A stretch of DNA of 64,000 nucleotides, taken from assembly GCF_004571135.1 (NCBI RefSeq), contig NZ_SPSB01000004.1, positions 310,001 through 374,000 on the forward strand. The letters run 5' to 3'. This document shows, piece after piece, positions 27,435 through 36,411 of the stretch; the stretch's first letter is position 1, and every line of letters begins with the position of its first letter. This stretch comes from Algoriphagus kandeliae (GTDB lineage Bacteria > Bacteroidota > Bacteroidia > Cytophagales > Cyclobacteriaceae). A program made the translations under genes and the position numbers. The notes beneath the pieces are model-generated. The model saw only the letters and a list, made by a program, of their open reading frames with translations. It was not told the origin of the DNA and did no database searches.

Positions 27435-28460
27435 TCAGTCCATATCGCTAGTCGGATCAACAGGAAGCAATCCGGCAGCAGCCTTGATTTTTCCTTCCAA
27501 CTCTTCCATCAATTCAGGATTATCGAGTAGAAGATTCTTTACTGCATCACGACCCTGTCCAAGTTTTTCTCCATTGTAAGAGAACCAAGAACCAGCTTTT
27601 TTAATAATGTCAAATTCTACTCCTAGATCAATCACTTCTCCAACTTTAGAGATACCCTGACCATACATGATATCAAACTCGACTACTTTAAATGGTGGCG
27701 CCACTTTGTTTTTCACTACTTTCACTCGAGTACGGTTACCTGTTACATTATCAGCGCTCTCCTTGATTTGTCCTATGCGTCGAATATCCAAGCGCACAGA
27801 AGCATAAAATTTCAAGGCATTACCACCAGTAGTAGTTTCAGGGTTCCCAAACATCACTCCGATTTTCTCACGAAGCTGGTTGATGAAAATACAAGCGCAC
27901 CCGGTTTTATTAATTGCTCCTGTCAATTTTCTTAGGGCTTGAGACATCAGGCGAGCCTGAAGCCCCATTTTGCTTTCGCCCATTTCACCTTCCAATTCCC
28001 CTTTAGGAACCAAGGCTGCCACCGAGTCAATTACAATAATATCTATGGCGCCTGACCGGATCAAATGCTCTGCAATTTCCAATGCCTGCTCACCATTGTC
28101 CGGCTGAGAGATCAATAGGTTTTCGGTATCAATGCCTAACTTTTCAGCATATACTTTATCAAAGGCATGCTCTGCATCAATGAAGGCGGCCAAGCCACCT
28201 GCTTTCTGCGCTTCTGCGATGCAATGCATGGTCAAAGTTGTTTTACCGGAAGATTCTGGACCATAAATCTCAATTACTCTTCCTCTAGGAATCCCCCCTA
28301 CACCTAAGGCCATATCCAAGCCAAGCGAACCGGTAGAAATCGCAGGGATATCCTGCACCGTATTATCGCTTAGTTTCATAACGGTCCCTTTTCCATAGGC
28401 CTTTTCCAATTTATCAATGGTGAGTTGGAGGGCCTTCAATTTTTCTGCATTCGTACTCAT
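27435..28460 (-). CDS. recA: Recombinase RecA
   Basis: 341 residues. Walker A GPESSGKT is at 67-74, with the conserved [24 protein letters not shown] before it, the Walker B strand [25 protein letters not shown], loop L2 around [25 protein letters not shown], and the C-terminal domain to VDPTSDMD. The acidic C-tail is short. RecA forms filaments on ssDNA, drives strand exchange and stimulates self-cleavage of LexA-type repressors. It stands alone with its own promoter (28488-28518); I see no canonical SOS box upstream, but the Bacteroidota LexA site differs between genera. Confidence 0.98.
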   Translation of the reverse strand: MSTNAEKLKALQLTIDKLEKAYGKGTVMKLSDNTVQDIPAISTGSLGLDMALGVGGIPRGRVIEIYGPESSGKTTLTMHCIAEAQKAGGLAAFIDAEHAFDKVYAEKLGIDTENLLISQPDNGEQALEIAEHLIRSGAIDIIVIDSVAALVPKGELEGEMGESKMGLQARLMSQALRKLTGAINKTGCACIFINQLREKIGVMFGNPETTTGGNALKFYASVRLDIRRIGQIKESADNVTGNRTRVKVVKNKVAPPFKVVEFDIMYGQGISKVGEVIDLGVEFDIIKKAGSWFSYNGEKLGQGRDAVKNLLLDNPELMEELEGKIKAAAGLLPVDPTSDMD

Positions 28461-28487
28461 GAGTCTATGTTTAAAGAATTCTTACGT

Positions 28488-28518
28488 TAAAGTTAAATCT
28501 TGTAAAGGACATGGTCAA
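28488..28518 (-). promoter_or_regulatory. recA promoter
   Basis: On the minus strand TTG (28518-28516) is followed after exactly 20 bp by TAACTTTA (28495-28488), one mismatch from the Bacteroidota TAnnTTTG element. It lies 27 bp before the recA ATG. Confidence 0.65.
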
Positions 28519-28633
28519 AAGTGCCATTCATCTTGATTTCGAGAGGCAAATTCGTATTTTTCGCCACTAATCGGCATGCTTTTTCGTAATCATGTTAAAA
28601 ATACCAGCTTTTTGTCAGGTATTGTCAATTAAT

Positions 28634-29416
28634 ATGAAACAAAGTATCAAATTCTCTCTCTTTACTCTATTTCTGCTTCTTTCCCAAGTTGTACTGGGAC
28701 AGCATAACTACCCCTTTACCTATGGAGAAGAGTTGGAATTTGAAGTAAGTTATGGCTGGTTTAACCTAGCTGATGCCACCATGAAAATCGGCAAAAAACC
28801 AGAAACTATCAATGAGAAGACTCATTTCAAAATTGATGTTTATGGAAAAACTAAAGGTGCTGCTACGATTTTCGGAAGGGTAAATGATAACTGGGGGAGC
28901 ATTTGGGAATTAGAATCCAAACTGCCTTCCGTTTCCTATCGACACATTGAAGAAGGAAAATATAGAAAGCACGAGAAGGTATTTTTCGATCAGCAAAAGA
29001 AAAAAGCCAAAATGCAGCTTTTTGACAAGGAAAATAAATCTCTTAAAGAGGAAAAGGAATTTTCTTTGCCCGGAAAAGTCCAGGATATCGTTAGCGGATT
29101 CTACTATTTGCGCACCCTTGATCTGAGCAATTTGCAGGTTGGTGACACAGTAGAAATCCTGGGATTTTTTGATAAAGAAATATATAACATAAAATTAATC
29201 TACGAGGGACAAGAGCGCATCGATACCGAGCTTGGAGAGAAAGATACCTTCATTTTTTCCCCTCAAATCCCAAAAAACAAACTCTTTAGAGGTGACTTCC
29301 CGGTTACTGTCTGGGTGACACAAGACCAAAACAAGATCCCCGTGAAAATCAAGGCGAATTTGTTTCTGGGTTCTCTGAATTTGGAATTGAAATCAGCAAG
29401 CGGGCTACGCTATTGA
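28634..29416 (+). CDS. DUF3108-family exported protein
   Basis: 260 residues from ATG 28634, giving the signal peptide MKQSIKFSLFTLFLLLSQVVLGQ. An earlier in-frame ATG at 28592 would mask the signal and is rejected. The mature protein starts YPFTYGEELEFEVSYGWFNLADATMKI, the hallmark of DUF3108, and continues as beta strands with KVQDIVSGFYYLRTLDLSNL in the middle. Family members are thought to be periplasmic or outer-membrane-associated; no enzymatic motif is visible. It is divergent from recA. Confidence 0.85.
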   Translation: MKQSIKFSLFTLFLLLSQVVLGQHNYPFTYGEELEFEVSYGWFNLADATMKIGKKPETINEKTHFKIDVYGKTKGAATIFGRVNDNWGSIWELESKLPSVSYRHIEEGKYRKHEKVFFDQQKKKAKMQLFDKENKSLKEEKEFSLPGKVQDIVSGFYYLRTLDLSNLQVGDTVEILGFFDKEIYNIKLIYEGQERIDTELGEKDTFIFSPQIPKNKLFRGDFPVTVWVTQDQNKIPVKIKANLFLGSLNLELKSASGLRY

Positions 29417-29459
29417 TTTCACAGTCCTATAACCTTCCGGTAACATTAGCTTCAAACAG

Positions 29460-29487
29460 CAGCTTTTCTGATTCTTTTTTAGCCTTC
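29460..29487. repeat. Dispersed imperfect repeat, copy B
   Basis: It shares the ordered words CAGCTTT, CTGATT and TTTAGCCTTC with 17965-17986, differing by two small insertions. It overlaps the inverted repeats at 29461-29511. Confidence 0.3.
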
Positions 29488-29511
29488 AGCTCATTGGAAA
29501 AGCTAAAAAAG
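29461..29511 (+). promoter_or_regulatory. Two mutually exclusive stem-loops upstream of the response regulator
   Basis: AGCTTTTC (29461-29468) can pair with GAAAAGCT (29497-29504), while CTTTTTTAGC (29474-29483) can pair with GCTAAAAAAG (29502-29511). The two stems compete for 29502-29504. They lie 59-109 bp before the PhoB-like gene. The region is AT-rich, so a role is only a suggestion. The rest of 29417-29569 shows nothing recognisable. Confidence 0.35.
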
Positions 29512-29569
29512 TTGCGGGCTATCCTCAAATATTACTTAATTTTAACCAAATCAATAAGCACGGAACCCA

Positions 29570-30259
29570 ATGGGCGATAAGCAGAAAATCAAGGTCCTGG
29601 TTGTAGATGACGAACCGGACATAGTTGAGATTCTAAAATACAACCTCCAAAAGGAAGGCTATGAAGTAGAAACTGCTGAAGATGGCGTGAAAGCGGTTAA
29701 AAAAGCCTCTAAGTTTTTACCTGATGTGATTCTCCTGGACATCATGATGCCCAATCAGGACGGAGTCGAAACCTGTCGTCAAATCCGGGAAATTCCTGAA
29801 CTGAAAAACACCTTCGTGATCTTCCTGACAGCCCGAATGGAGGAGTATTCCGAAGTAGCTGCTTTTGATGTGGGTGCGGATGATTATATCACCAAACCTA
29901 TCAAGCCAAGAGCTTTGATGAGCCGAATTGCGGCGCTATTCAGAAGAGAGGCTAAAAAAGAACAAGAGCAGGCGCAGATCAAAATCAGGGATTTAGTAAT
30001 CGACCGCGGAAGCTACACCATTGAAAAAGCCGGAAAAACCATTACCCTCCCGAAGAAAGAATTTGAACTTTTGTATTTCCTTGCCAAAAACCCTAATATC
30101 GTCTATAGTAGAGATGAGCTTCTTCAGAATATTTGGGGAGCGGATGTATTTGTACTTGCTAGAACAGTAGACGTACACATCCGAAAAGTCCGCGAAAAAA
30201 TCGGAGATGACTACATCACTACAGTAAAAGGTGTAGGTTATAAGTTCGATTTGGGTTAA
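29570..30259 (+). CDS. OmpR/PhoB-family response regulator
   Basis: 229 residues. The receiver domain (1-125) has the acidic pair in VVDDEPDIVEIL, phospho-acceptor Asp57 in PDVILLDIMMPNQDG, and the Lys of DDYITKPIKP. The C-terminal winged-helix domain (about 135-229) ends in ARTVDVHIRKVREKIGDDYITTVKGVGYKF, typical of Trans_reg_C. With the kinase gene starting 3 bp after its stop, it forms a classical two-component pair. The similarity is to PhoB-like regulators, but phosphate control cannot be claimed from sequence alone. Confidence 0.94.
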   Translation: MGDKQKIKVLVVDDEPDIVEILKYNLQKEGYEVETAEDGVKAVKKASKFLPDVILLDIMMPNQDGVETCRQIREIPELKNTFVIFLTARMEEYSEVAAFDVGADDYITKPIKPRALMSRIAALFRREAKKEQEQAQIKIRDLVIDRGSYTIEKAGKTITLPKKEFELLYFLAKNPNIVYSRDELLQNIWGADVFVLARTVDVHIRKVREKIGDDYITTVKGVGYKFDLG

Positions 30260-30262
30260 TTC

Positions 30263-31348
30263 ATGCTCACTACTTCCCGAGGGATTGCTGTTGTATTGGC
30301 CTTGGCCATTTCGGTCTTGGTGGTAGCTTTTTTATCCTTAGTGGATGAGGCATCGACCTTAGTCATCCTCGTAGCAGCGGGAGTTGCTTTTTCTACCTCC
30401 TACCTTTTAATATCCATTACCCTTGAATTTTTGGTGTTTCGAGAAATTGGCAACATCTACCAATTACTGGAAAAGATTCAAAAGAAAGATCTATCAGAAA
30501 TTCAGGAGAAGAAAACCAAATCTTCCATTTCTCCCTTGCGGAGAATCAATGCAGTAATCAATTCCTATGCACTTGCCCGCCAAAAGGAAATTGAGGCCCT
30601 TCAGAAAAACGCTGAGTTTAGACGGGAATTTATCGCCGATATCTCCCATGAATTGAAGACCCCCATTTTTGCAACTCAGGGCTATATTCACACACTTTTA
30701 GACGGTGCGATTGATGATAAACATGTCCGGATGAAGTTTCTGAAGCGGGCTGCAAAAAGCCTAGACTCTTTAGACAACTTGGTTCAGGACTTGCTTACAC
30801 TGAATCAAATGGAAAGTGGTGTGATCAAGTTTGTATTTACGGACTTTGATTTGAAGGAAGTGATCGAAGAAGTGATTGAGGAATTGGAACACAAAGCTTC
30901 CAAAAGAAATGTGAAAATCAACTTCAAATTCGATCCTGAAAAGACCTACATCACGCATGCAGATCGTCAAAAAATCTACAGAGTTTGCCAAAACTTAATC
31001 TTCAATGCAGTCAAATACAACCATGAAGCTGGTGAGGTAAAGATTTTATTGAAGACACAAAAGAATCATATTCAAGTCGACATTAAAGATGATGGACAAG
31101 GCATCCCTCCTGAAGATCTGAAGCGAATCTTTGAGCGATTCTATCGAGTAGAAAAAAGCCGAAACAAAAAAGAGGGAGGCACCGGGCTGGGACTAGCCAT
31201 TGTCAAGCATATTTTAGAAGGCCATAAAAGTAAGATTTCAGTCAGCTCCACCGTGGGCAAAGGCTCGATTTTTAGTTTTTCATTGCCATTGGTCAAAGCT
31301 AATGCTCCTGAGGATACTCATAAAACAAGTGAGGGAAGTTTGAAATAA
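30263..31348 (+). CDS. PhoR-like sensor histidine kinase
   Basis: 361 residues. Two membrane helices (about 7-27 and 31-58) with almost no periplasmic loop are followed by a linker with HAMP-like spacing. HisKA follows, with FRREFIADISHELKTPIFATQGYIHTLLDG (His129). The HATPase domain contains KIYRVCQNLIFNAVKYNHEAGEV (N box), DDGQGIPPEDLKRIFERFYRV and GGTGLGLAIVKHILEGH (G boxes). Lack of a sensor loop suggests detection within the membrane or through a partner. It lies directly after its response regulator. Confidence 0.94.
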   Translation: MLTTSRGIAVVLALAISVLVVAFLSLVDEASTLVILVAAGVAFSTSYLLISITLEFLVFREIGNIYQLLEKIQKKDLSEIQEKKTKSSISPLRRINAVINSYALARQKEIEALQKNAEFRREFIADISHELKTPIFATQGYIHTLLDGAIDDKHVRMKFLKRAAKSLDSLDNLVQDLLTLNQMESGVIKFVFTDFDLKEVIEEVIEELEHKASKRNVKINFKFDPEKTYITHADRQKIYRVCQNLIFNAVKYNHEAGEVKILLKTQKNHIQVDIKDDGQGIPPEDLKRIFERFYRVEKSRNKKEGGTGLGLAIVKHILEGHKSKISVSSTVGKGSIFSFSLPLVKANAPEDTHKTSEGSLK

Positions 31349-31381
31349 TGTAAGTTAATTTTTTAACTGCCATTTTCCCTC

Positions 31382-31389
31382 TACCTTTG
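31382..31389 (+). promoter_or_regulatory. Candidate -7 element for the RluA-family gene
   Basis: TACCTTTG matches TAnnTTTG and lies 28 bp before the ATG at 31418. The -33 position shows TTT rather than TTG. Confidence 0.5.
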
Positions 31390-31417
31390 CACCCTCTTTG
31401 AAGAGGCAGGAGAATCC

Positions 31418-32128
31418 ATGAAGAAAGTAGATTTTCAGAAACTCATTCTGTTTGAAAACGAGGATTACCTGGTAATCAACAAGCCGCCTTACCTGTCGAG
31501 CTTAGACGATAGGCATGAGGCGCAGAACATCCTGGACCTTGCCAAGGGTTACTCAGCAGATGCCCAGCTGTGTCATCGATTGGACAAGGAAACATCCGGA
31601 TGTCTGGTGATTGCTAAGAATCCAGAGGCCTACAGGCACTTGGCCATCCAGTTTGAAAACCGGAAAGTAAGCAAAATCTACCACGCTGTAGTCGAGGGAA
31701 TAAAGGAATATGAGCACTTGCTAGTAGACCGAAACCTCGTTGCATCAGCCAAAGGAGTCGCCAAAGTCAATAAGGAAGGCAAGCCAGCCCAGACTGTATT
31801 TAATACACTTAAAACATACCGGGCTCATTCCTTGATTGAATGCAAACCGATCACAGGTCGATTGCATCAAATCCGGGTACACCTAGCTTACCTCAAATCC
31901 CCCATTTGTGGGGATGAACTGTACGGTGGAAAACCTTTGTACCTTTCTTCATTGAAGCGCCGCTTCAATCTCAAGAAGGACACGGAAGAGCTGCCGATTA
32001 TGCAGCGGGTTTCCTTGCATGCTTTTTCGATTGGATTTGAGGGACTGGATGGAAAAGAAATTTTCGTACAAGCCCCTTATCCGAAGGATTTTCAGGTTTT
32101 AATTCATCAATTGGAGAAAACCACCTGA
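31418..32128 (+). CDS. RluA-family pseudouridine synthase
   Basis: 236 residues, shorter than RluC/RluD because no S4 domain is present. The catalytic core has YLVINKPPYLSSLDD, the active-site block CHRLDKETSGCLVIAKNPEA with the essential Asp, KIYHAVVEG and CKPITGRLHQIRVHLAYLKSPICGDELYGG. It isomerises uridine in rRNA or tRNA; which site cannot be told. A single-domain RluA form is common in Bacteroidota. It sits between a two-component system and the ribosomal operon, with its own -7-like element. Confidence 0.93.
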   Translation: MKKVDFQKLILFENEDYLVINKPPYLSSLDDRHEAQNILDLAKGYSADAQLCHRLDKETSGCLVIAKNPEAYRHLAIQFENRKVSKIYHAVVEGIKEYEHLLVDRNLVASAKGVAKVNKEGKPAQTVFNTLKTYRAHSLIECKPITGRLHQIRVHLAYLKSPICGDELYGGKPLYLSSLKRRFNLKKDTEELPIMQRVSLHAFSIGFEGLDGKEIFVQAPYPKDFQVLIHQLEKTT

Positions 32129-32296
32129 TTATCAACCCAGGAAATCCATCGAAAATTTGGTATTCGGATGCTAAACCTATGAAATCGAACAGGGCAAAAC
32201 CTTTAAATTTTACAGTTTATTGGGCCTGTGAGATTCCATGTGACCATTGAAAACAAGTATAACCACATGAAAATTAGGAGGTAGCATTTGAAATAT

Positions 32297-32328
32297 TTTG
32301 CATGGAAAATAAAATACTTCTATCTTTG
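32297..32328 (+). promoter_or_regulatory. Promoter of rplM-rpsI-rpsB
   Basis: TTTG (32297-32300), 20 bp, then TATCTTTG (32321-32328): a full match to the Bacteroidota promoter. The message would carry a leader of about 50 nt before the GTG start, including a small CCC/GGG hairpin near 32332-32344 that might take part in ribosomal-protein feedback. The rest of 32129-32296 shows nothing recognisable. Confidence 0.8.
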
Positions 32329-32384
32329 TGTCCCTTTTTGGGGGTCGAAAACATTTAACAAGCTAAAAATTAAACAGTTACACA

Positions 32385-32828
32385 GTGGATACTTTAAGCT
32401 ATAAGACCGTATCGGCTAATGACGCAACTGTAGACAAGCAATGGGTGGTAGTGGACGCTCAGGCTGCAGTTTTGGGTCGATTAGCCAGTGAGGTAGCGAA
32501 AATCTTAAGGGGGAAAAACAAACCGAATTTCACCCCTCACGTGGATTGTGGTGACAATGTCATTGTAATCAACGCAGACAAAGTTCGATTGACCGGTAAG
32601 AAGTGGGACGAGAAAGTTTACGTTCGCCACACCGGATATCCAGGAGGACAGCGAATTTCTACTCCTAGATTGTTGAAGCAAAAGTCTTCTGCCATCTTGG
32701 TTGAGAAAGCTGTAAGAGGCATGTTGCCAAAGAACAGACTAGGAAGAAAAATGTACGGAAACTTGTACGTGTATGAAGGAGCTGAGCACCCACATGAAGC
32801 GCAGCAGCCTAAAACCATCACGCTCTAA
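32385..32828 (+). CDS. rplM: 50S ribosomal protein L13
   Basis: 147 residues, first gene of a ribosomal operon. The start is GTG at 32385 (reads MDTLSYKTVSANDATVDKQWVVVDAQ). Family blocks are VLGRLASEVAKILRGKNKPNFTPHVDCGD, YVRHTGYPGG and AVRGMLPKNRLGRKMYGNLYVY. L13 is an early assembly protein that binds 23S rRNA. rpsI follows after 12 bp, the arrangement found in nearly all bacteria. Confidence 0.98.
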   Translation: MDTLSYKTVSANDATVDKQWVVVDAQAAVLGRLASEVAKILRGKNKPNFTPHVDCGDNVIVINADKVRLTGKKWDEKVYVRHTGYPGGQRISTPRLLKQKSSAILVEKAVRGMLPKNRLGRKMYGNLYVYEGAEHPHEAQQPKTITL

Positions 32829-32840
32829 TCGTAAAAACTC

Positions 32841-33227
32841 ATGGATGTAATCAATACAATCGGTAGAAGAAAAACCTCAGTAGCCCGAATCTATTTACAG
32901 CCGGGTAAAGGAGAGATCACCGTAAACAAGCAGTCTTTGGAGAAATATTTTCCATTTGACCTACACCAAATCGTGGTTAAGCAGCCTTTGACTTTGGTGG
33001 GTGAAGACGGAAACTTCGACATCAAGATCAATGTAGATGGCGGTGGAATCAAAGGACAGGCAGAAGCTGCCAGAATGGCGATCGCCAGAGCTTTGTGTGA
33101 AGTAAACGAAGAGCACAGAGGTCCATTGAAGAAAGAAGGATTCTTGACTCGTGACCCTCGTATGGTCGAGCGTAAGAAGCCGGGAAGAAGAAAAGCACGA
33201 AGAAGATTCCAGTTCTCCAAGCGTTAA
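32841..33227 (+). CDS. rpsI: 30S ribosomal protein S9
   Basis: 128 residues, standard length. It starts MDVINTIGRRKTSVARIYLQPGKGEITVN, contains VDGGGIKGQAEAARMAIARAL, and ends with the basic tail KKPGRRKARRRFQFSKR, whose last Arg residues contact P-site tRNA. It is co-transcribed with rplM and probably rpsB, since no terminator or promoter separates the three genes. Confidence 0.98.
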   Translation: MDVINTIGRRKTSVARIYLQPGKGEITVNKQSLEKYFPFDLHQIVVKQPLTLVGEDGNFDIKINVDGGGIKGQAEAARMAIARALCEVNEEHRGPLKKEGFLTRDPRMVERKKPGRRKARRRFQFSKR

Positions 33228-33266
33228 TCGGAACTTCCTCCCAATTAATAGAAACCAATTTAATTC

Positions 33267-34028
33267 ATGTCAAAAATCGAATACAAAGACTTATTGGATG
33301 CTGGTGTTCACTTCGGACACTTGACGAGAAAGTGGGATCCCCGTATGGCTCCATACATCTTCATGGAGAAGAACGGAATCCACATTATCGACCTTAATAA
33401 AACGCTTGCCTGCCTCGAAGAAGCATCCGCCGCAGTCAAGCAGATCGTAAGATCAGGCAAAAAAGTAATGTTCGTAGCTACTAAAAAACAGGCTAAAGAC
33501 CTAGTAGCTGACGAAGCTCGCCGTCTTAACATGCCTTACGTAACCGAAAGATGGTTGGGTGGTATGTTGACCAACTTCGCTACTATCAGAAAATCTTTGA
33601 AGAAGATGTCTTCTTTGGATAAGATGATGAAAGAAGATTCTTTCAAGAATATGGCGAAAAAAGAGCGATTGATGATCTCTCGTCAAAAAGAGAAAATGGA
33701 AACTGTTCTTGGCGGTATCGCTGACTTGACCAGACTTCCAGCTGCTCTTTTCATCGTTGACATCAAGCGTGAGCACATTGCGATTGCCGAAGCACAAAAG
33801 CTTGGTATCCCTGTTTTCGCATTGGTAGATACAAACTCCAACCCAAATGAGGTGGATTTCCCTATCCCTGCCAATGATGATGCTTTCAAATCAGTTAATC
33901 TACTCGTAAAAGCATTCGGTGCGGCTATCGAAGAAGGCCTTGCTGAGCGCAAAAAAGAGAAGGAAGAAGCAAAACTTTCTGAAGAGGAAGAGGCTAAAAG
34001 AGCCGTTGACGCTGAAACCAAAGAATAA
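33267..34028 (+). CDS. rpsB: 30S ribosomal protein S2
   Basis: 253 residues. It starts [32 protein letters not shown], the S2 signature, with [35 protein letters not shown] and [25 protein letters not shown]. The C-terminal 25 residues are a Glu/Lys-rich extension ([15 protein letters not shown]). S2 sits on the 30S platform-back and binds late with S1. It is 39 bp after rpsI and is followed by a terminator before tsf. Confidence 0.98.
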   Translation: MSKIEYKDLLDAGVHFGHLTRKWDPRMAPYIFMEKNGIHIIDLNKTLACLEEASAAVKQIVRSGKKVMFVATKKQAKDLVADEARRLNMPYVTERWLGGMLTNFATIRKSLKKMSSLDKMMKEDSFKNMAKKERLMISRQKEKMETVLGGIADLTRLPAALFIVDIKREHIAIAEAQKLGIPVFALVDTNSNPNEVDFPIPANDDAFKSVNLLVKAFGAAIEEGLAERKKEKEEAKLSEEEEAKRAVDAETKE

Positions 34029-34059
34029 TCCCACTACTGATTTTGAAATAATTAAAAAA

Positions 34060-34100
34060 ATTGAACATCTGGTTCCGGCCGATGTTCAATTTTTTGTTTT
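34060..34100 (+). terminator. Terminator between rpsB and tsf
   Basis: ATTGAACATC (34060-34069) pairs with GATGTTCAAT (34081-34090), followed by TTTTTGTTTT. A perfect 10-bp stem with an 11-nt loop. tsf must then have its own promoter or depend on read-through. Confidence 0.85.
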
Positions 34101-34200
34101 ATCTGATGGGGTCGGATTCCATAATGGATCAGATCCGAAGCTTGCTTAGCAGGCTTTCAAATGAAATAAATATCGTTTAATTCCATAAACAGACCCGAAA

Positions 34201-35031
34201 ATGGCAATTACTGCACAAGACGTAAACAAATTGAGACAAATGACCGGTGCCGGTATGATGGATTGCAAAAAAGCCTTGACTGAAGCTGAAGGCGATTTTG
34301 AAAAAGCAATCGACATCTTACGTAAAAAAGGTCAAAAAGTATCTGCTTCCAGAGCTGATCGCGAAACCAAAGAAGGTGTAGTGGTAACTCACGTTAGCGA
34401 AGACGGAACTAAAGGAACTATTCTTTCCCTGACTTGCGAAACTGACTTCGTAGCTAAAAACGAAGAGTTCGGTGCTTTCGCAAACACCCTTTTGAACCTA
34501 GCGGTAGAAAACGGTGCTGCTTCTAAAGAAGCAATCATGGCATTGCCTATCGAAGGAATCACTGTAGCAGAAAAAATCGTTGAAATGACCGGTAAAATCG
34601 GTGAGAAAATCGACGTTTCTCACTTTGAAACCGTTTCTGCTGAGGCTGTTGTTCCTTACATTCACTCTAATGGTAAATTGGGTGTATTGGTAGGTTTGAC
34701 TAACACTAACGGAGCTGACGTTGAAGAAGCTGGAAAAGACGTTGCAATGCAAATTGCAGCTATGAATCCAGTGGCTGTTGACAAAGACGGAGTAGATGCT
34801 TCTACTATCGAGCGTGAAATCGAAGTTGGTAAAGAACAAGCTAGAGCTGAAGGCAAGCCTGAAGAAATGTTGGAAAAAATTGCTTTGGGTAAATTGAACA
34901 AGTTCTACAAAGAAAACACCTTGTTGAGCCAGCAATTCGTAAAAGACAACAGCAAAACTATTGCTCAATACTTGGACGGAGTAAGCAAAGGTTTGACTGT
35001 TTCAGCTTTCAAGAGAATCTCTATCGGATAA
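34201..35031 (+). CDS. tsf: Elongation factor Ts
   Basis: 276 residues. It has the N-terminal UBA-like domain MAITAQDVNKLRQMTGAGMMDCKKALTEAEGDFEKAIDILRKKG, the TDFVAKNEEF motif that contacts EF-Tu, and a shortened C-terminal module ending VSAFKRISIG. It exchanges GDP for GTP on EF-Tu. The rpsB-tsf order is conserved in bacteria; here a terminator lies between the two, so part of the control is separate. It has its own terminator at 35055-35090. Confidence 0.98.
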   Translation: MAITAQDVNKLRQMTGAGMMDCKKALTEAEGDFEKAIDILRKKGQKVSASRADRETKEGVVVTHVSEDGTKGTILSLTCETDFVAKNEEFGAFANTLLNLAVENGAASKEAIMALPIEGITVAEKIVEMTGKIGEKIDVSHFETVSAEAVVPYIHSNGKLGVLVGLTNTNGADVEEAGKDVAMQIAAMNPVAVDKDGVDASTIEREIEVGKEQARAEGKPEEMLEKIALGKLNKFYKENTLLSQQFVKDNSKTIAQYLDGVSKGLTVSAFKRISIG

Positions 35032-35054
35032 TTGATTTCCGACTAATCATAAAA

Positions 35055-35090
35055 AAACCCTTTCTGTTGATTCAGAAAGGGTTTTTTATT
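35055..35090. terminator. Bidirectional terminator between tsf and pgk
   Basis: AAACCCTTTCTG (35055-35066) and CAGAAAGGGTTT (35073-35084) form a perfect 12-bp stem with a TTGATT loop and flanking A- and T-tracts. The converging genes end 24 and 16 bp away. Confidence 0.92.
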
Positions 35091-35105
35091 GCCTTTATAA
35101 TTCTA

Positions 35106-36305
35106 TTACGGTCTCAAAGCAGCCACACCTGGCAACTCTTTTCCTTCCATATATTCCAATAAAGCTCCACCACCGGTAGACACAAAGGAAACTTGATCTC
35201 CATAGCCAAACTTGTTGACTGCGGCTGCTGAATCACCTCCACCAATCAAAGAGAAAGCTCCATTTTTAGTAGCCGCCACAACTGCCTCAGCTACTGCTTT
35301 GGTTCCTTTGTCGAATGACTCCATTTCAAAAACCCCCATTGGACCATTCCAAAGGATGGTTTTGGACTTCAAAATGGTTTCAGCGAATAATTCACGGGTT
35401 TTTGGACCGATATCCAAGCCCATCCAACCGTCAGGAATTTCACCTTTATTTGCCAATCCTTGTTCCGCATCGTTGGCAAAAGCCTTTGAAATCACCGTAT
35501 CAACAGGAAGAATCAAATTCACTCCTTTTGATTTGGCTTTTTCCATCAACTCCAACACAAAGTCCAACTTATCTGCCTCCAACAAAGAATCACCGATCGT
35601 TCCACCTTGAGCTTTAGCGAAAGTATAGGACATCCCTCCACCTATGATCAGGTTGTCCACTTTGTCCAGCAAACGCTCTATGATCAAAATCTTATCAGAG
35701 ATCTTAGCACCGCCCATGATTGCTGTGTAAGGTCTTTCAGGATTTCCCAAAACCTTGTCAGCATTCTCTAGCTCGGAAAGCATGAGGTATCCACAAACTT
35801 TCTCTGTGAAAAACTGAGCAATCACCGCCGTAGAGGCATGAGCTCGATGCGCCGTACCAAAGGCATCATTCACATATATATCTCCTAGGGAAGCCAATTT
35901 CTTTGCGAATTCTGCGTCTCCCTTTTCTTCTTCTTTGTAAAAGCGAAGGTTTTCCAAAAGCAAAACCTCTCCCGGCTTCAAGCCAGCGGCTAAGACTTTG
36001 GCTTCTTCACCAATGCAATCTGGAGCAAATTTTACCGCTTGGCCCAAGGCTTTTTCTAAGTCTACCACAATGTGTCTCAAAGAAAATTTGTCTTCAGGAC
36101 CATTTTTTGGTCTTCCCAAGTGGGACATCAAAATAGCCGCCCCGCCATCGCTTAGGATTTTCTTGATGGTTGGCAAAGCAGCTTGTATCCGGGTATCATC
36201 CGTTACTTTCAGGTTTTCATCCAAAGGCACGTTGAAATCTACCCGCACGAGAGCTTTCTTCCCCTCGAAACTCAGATTATCGACGTTTTTGATTCTAGGA
36301 TTCAT
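35106..36305 (-). CDS. pgk: Phosphoglycerate kinase
   Basis: 399 residues, full length. It starts [24 protein letters not shown] (substrate-binding Arg/Asp), with [39 protein letters not shown] and GGAKISDKI, and ends [13 protein letters not shown] and [15 protein letters not shown], the nucleotide-binding loops. It catalyses ATP formation from 1,3-bisphosphoglycerate in glycolysis, reversibly. It lies last in a long leftward gene run; a 106-bp gap from sua5 suggests its own promoter, though none is clear. Confidence 0.98.
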   Translation of the reverse strand: MNPRIKNVDNLSFEGKKALVRVDFNVPLDENLKVTDDTRIQAALPTIKKILSDGGAAILMSHLGRPKNGPEDKFSLRHIVVDLEKALGQAVKFAPDCIGEEAKVLAAGLKPGEVLLLENLRFYKEEEKGDAEFAKKLASLGDIYVNDAFGTAHRAHASTAVIAQFFTEKVCGYLMLSELENADKVLGNPERPYTAIMGGAKISDKILIIERLLDKVDNLIIGGGMSYTFAKAQGGTIGDSLLEADKLDFVLELMEKAKSKGVNLILPVDTVISKAFANDAEQGLANKGEIPDGWMGLDIGPKTRELFAETILKSKTILWNGPMGVFEMESFDKGTKAVAEAVVAATKNGAFSLIGGGDSAAAVNKFGYGDQVSFVSTGGGALLEYMEGKELPGVAALRP

Positions 36306-36411
36306 AAAATAGGATTTAATAGATTATAGAAAATTCGAAAAACACGGTCGAATTTATCAAAGATTACAACAAAAAGCGATTTTCTTGAAGCAGTAAATCT
36401 AGGGCGAAAAA

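Noticed and set aside
33683..34021. 112-codon frame antisense to rpsB
   Set aside because: Ser/Ala-rich shadow of the Glu/Lys-rich rpsB C-terminus.
34498..34968. 156-codon frame on the minus strand, antisense to tsf
   Set aside because: It lies wholly inside the conserved EF-Ts gene and its Ser/Phe-rich product looks like a frame shadow.
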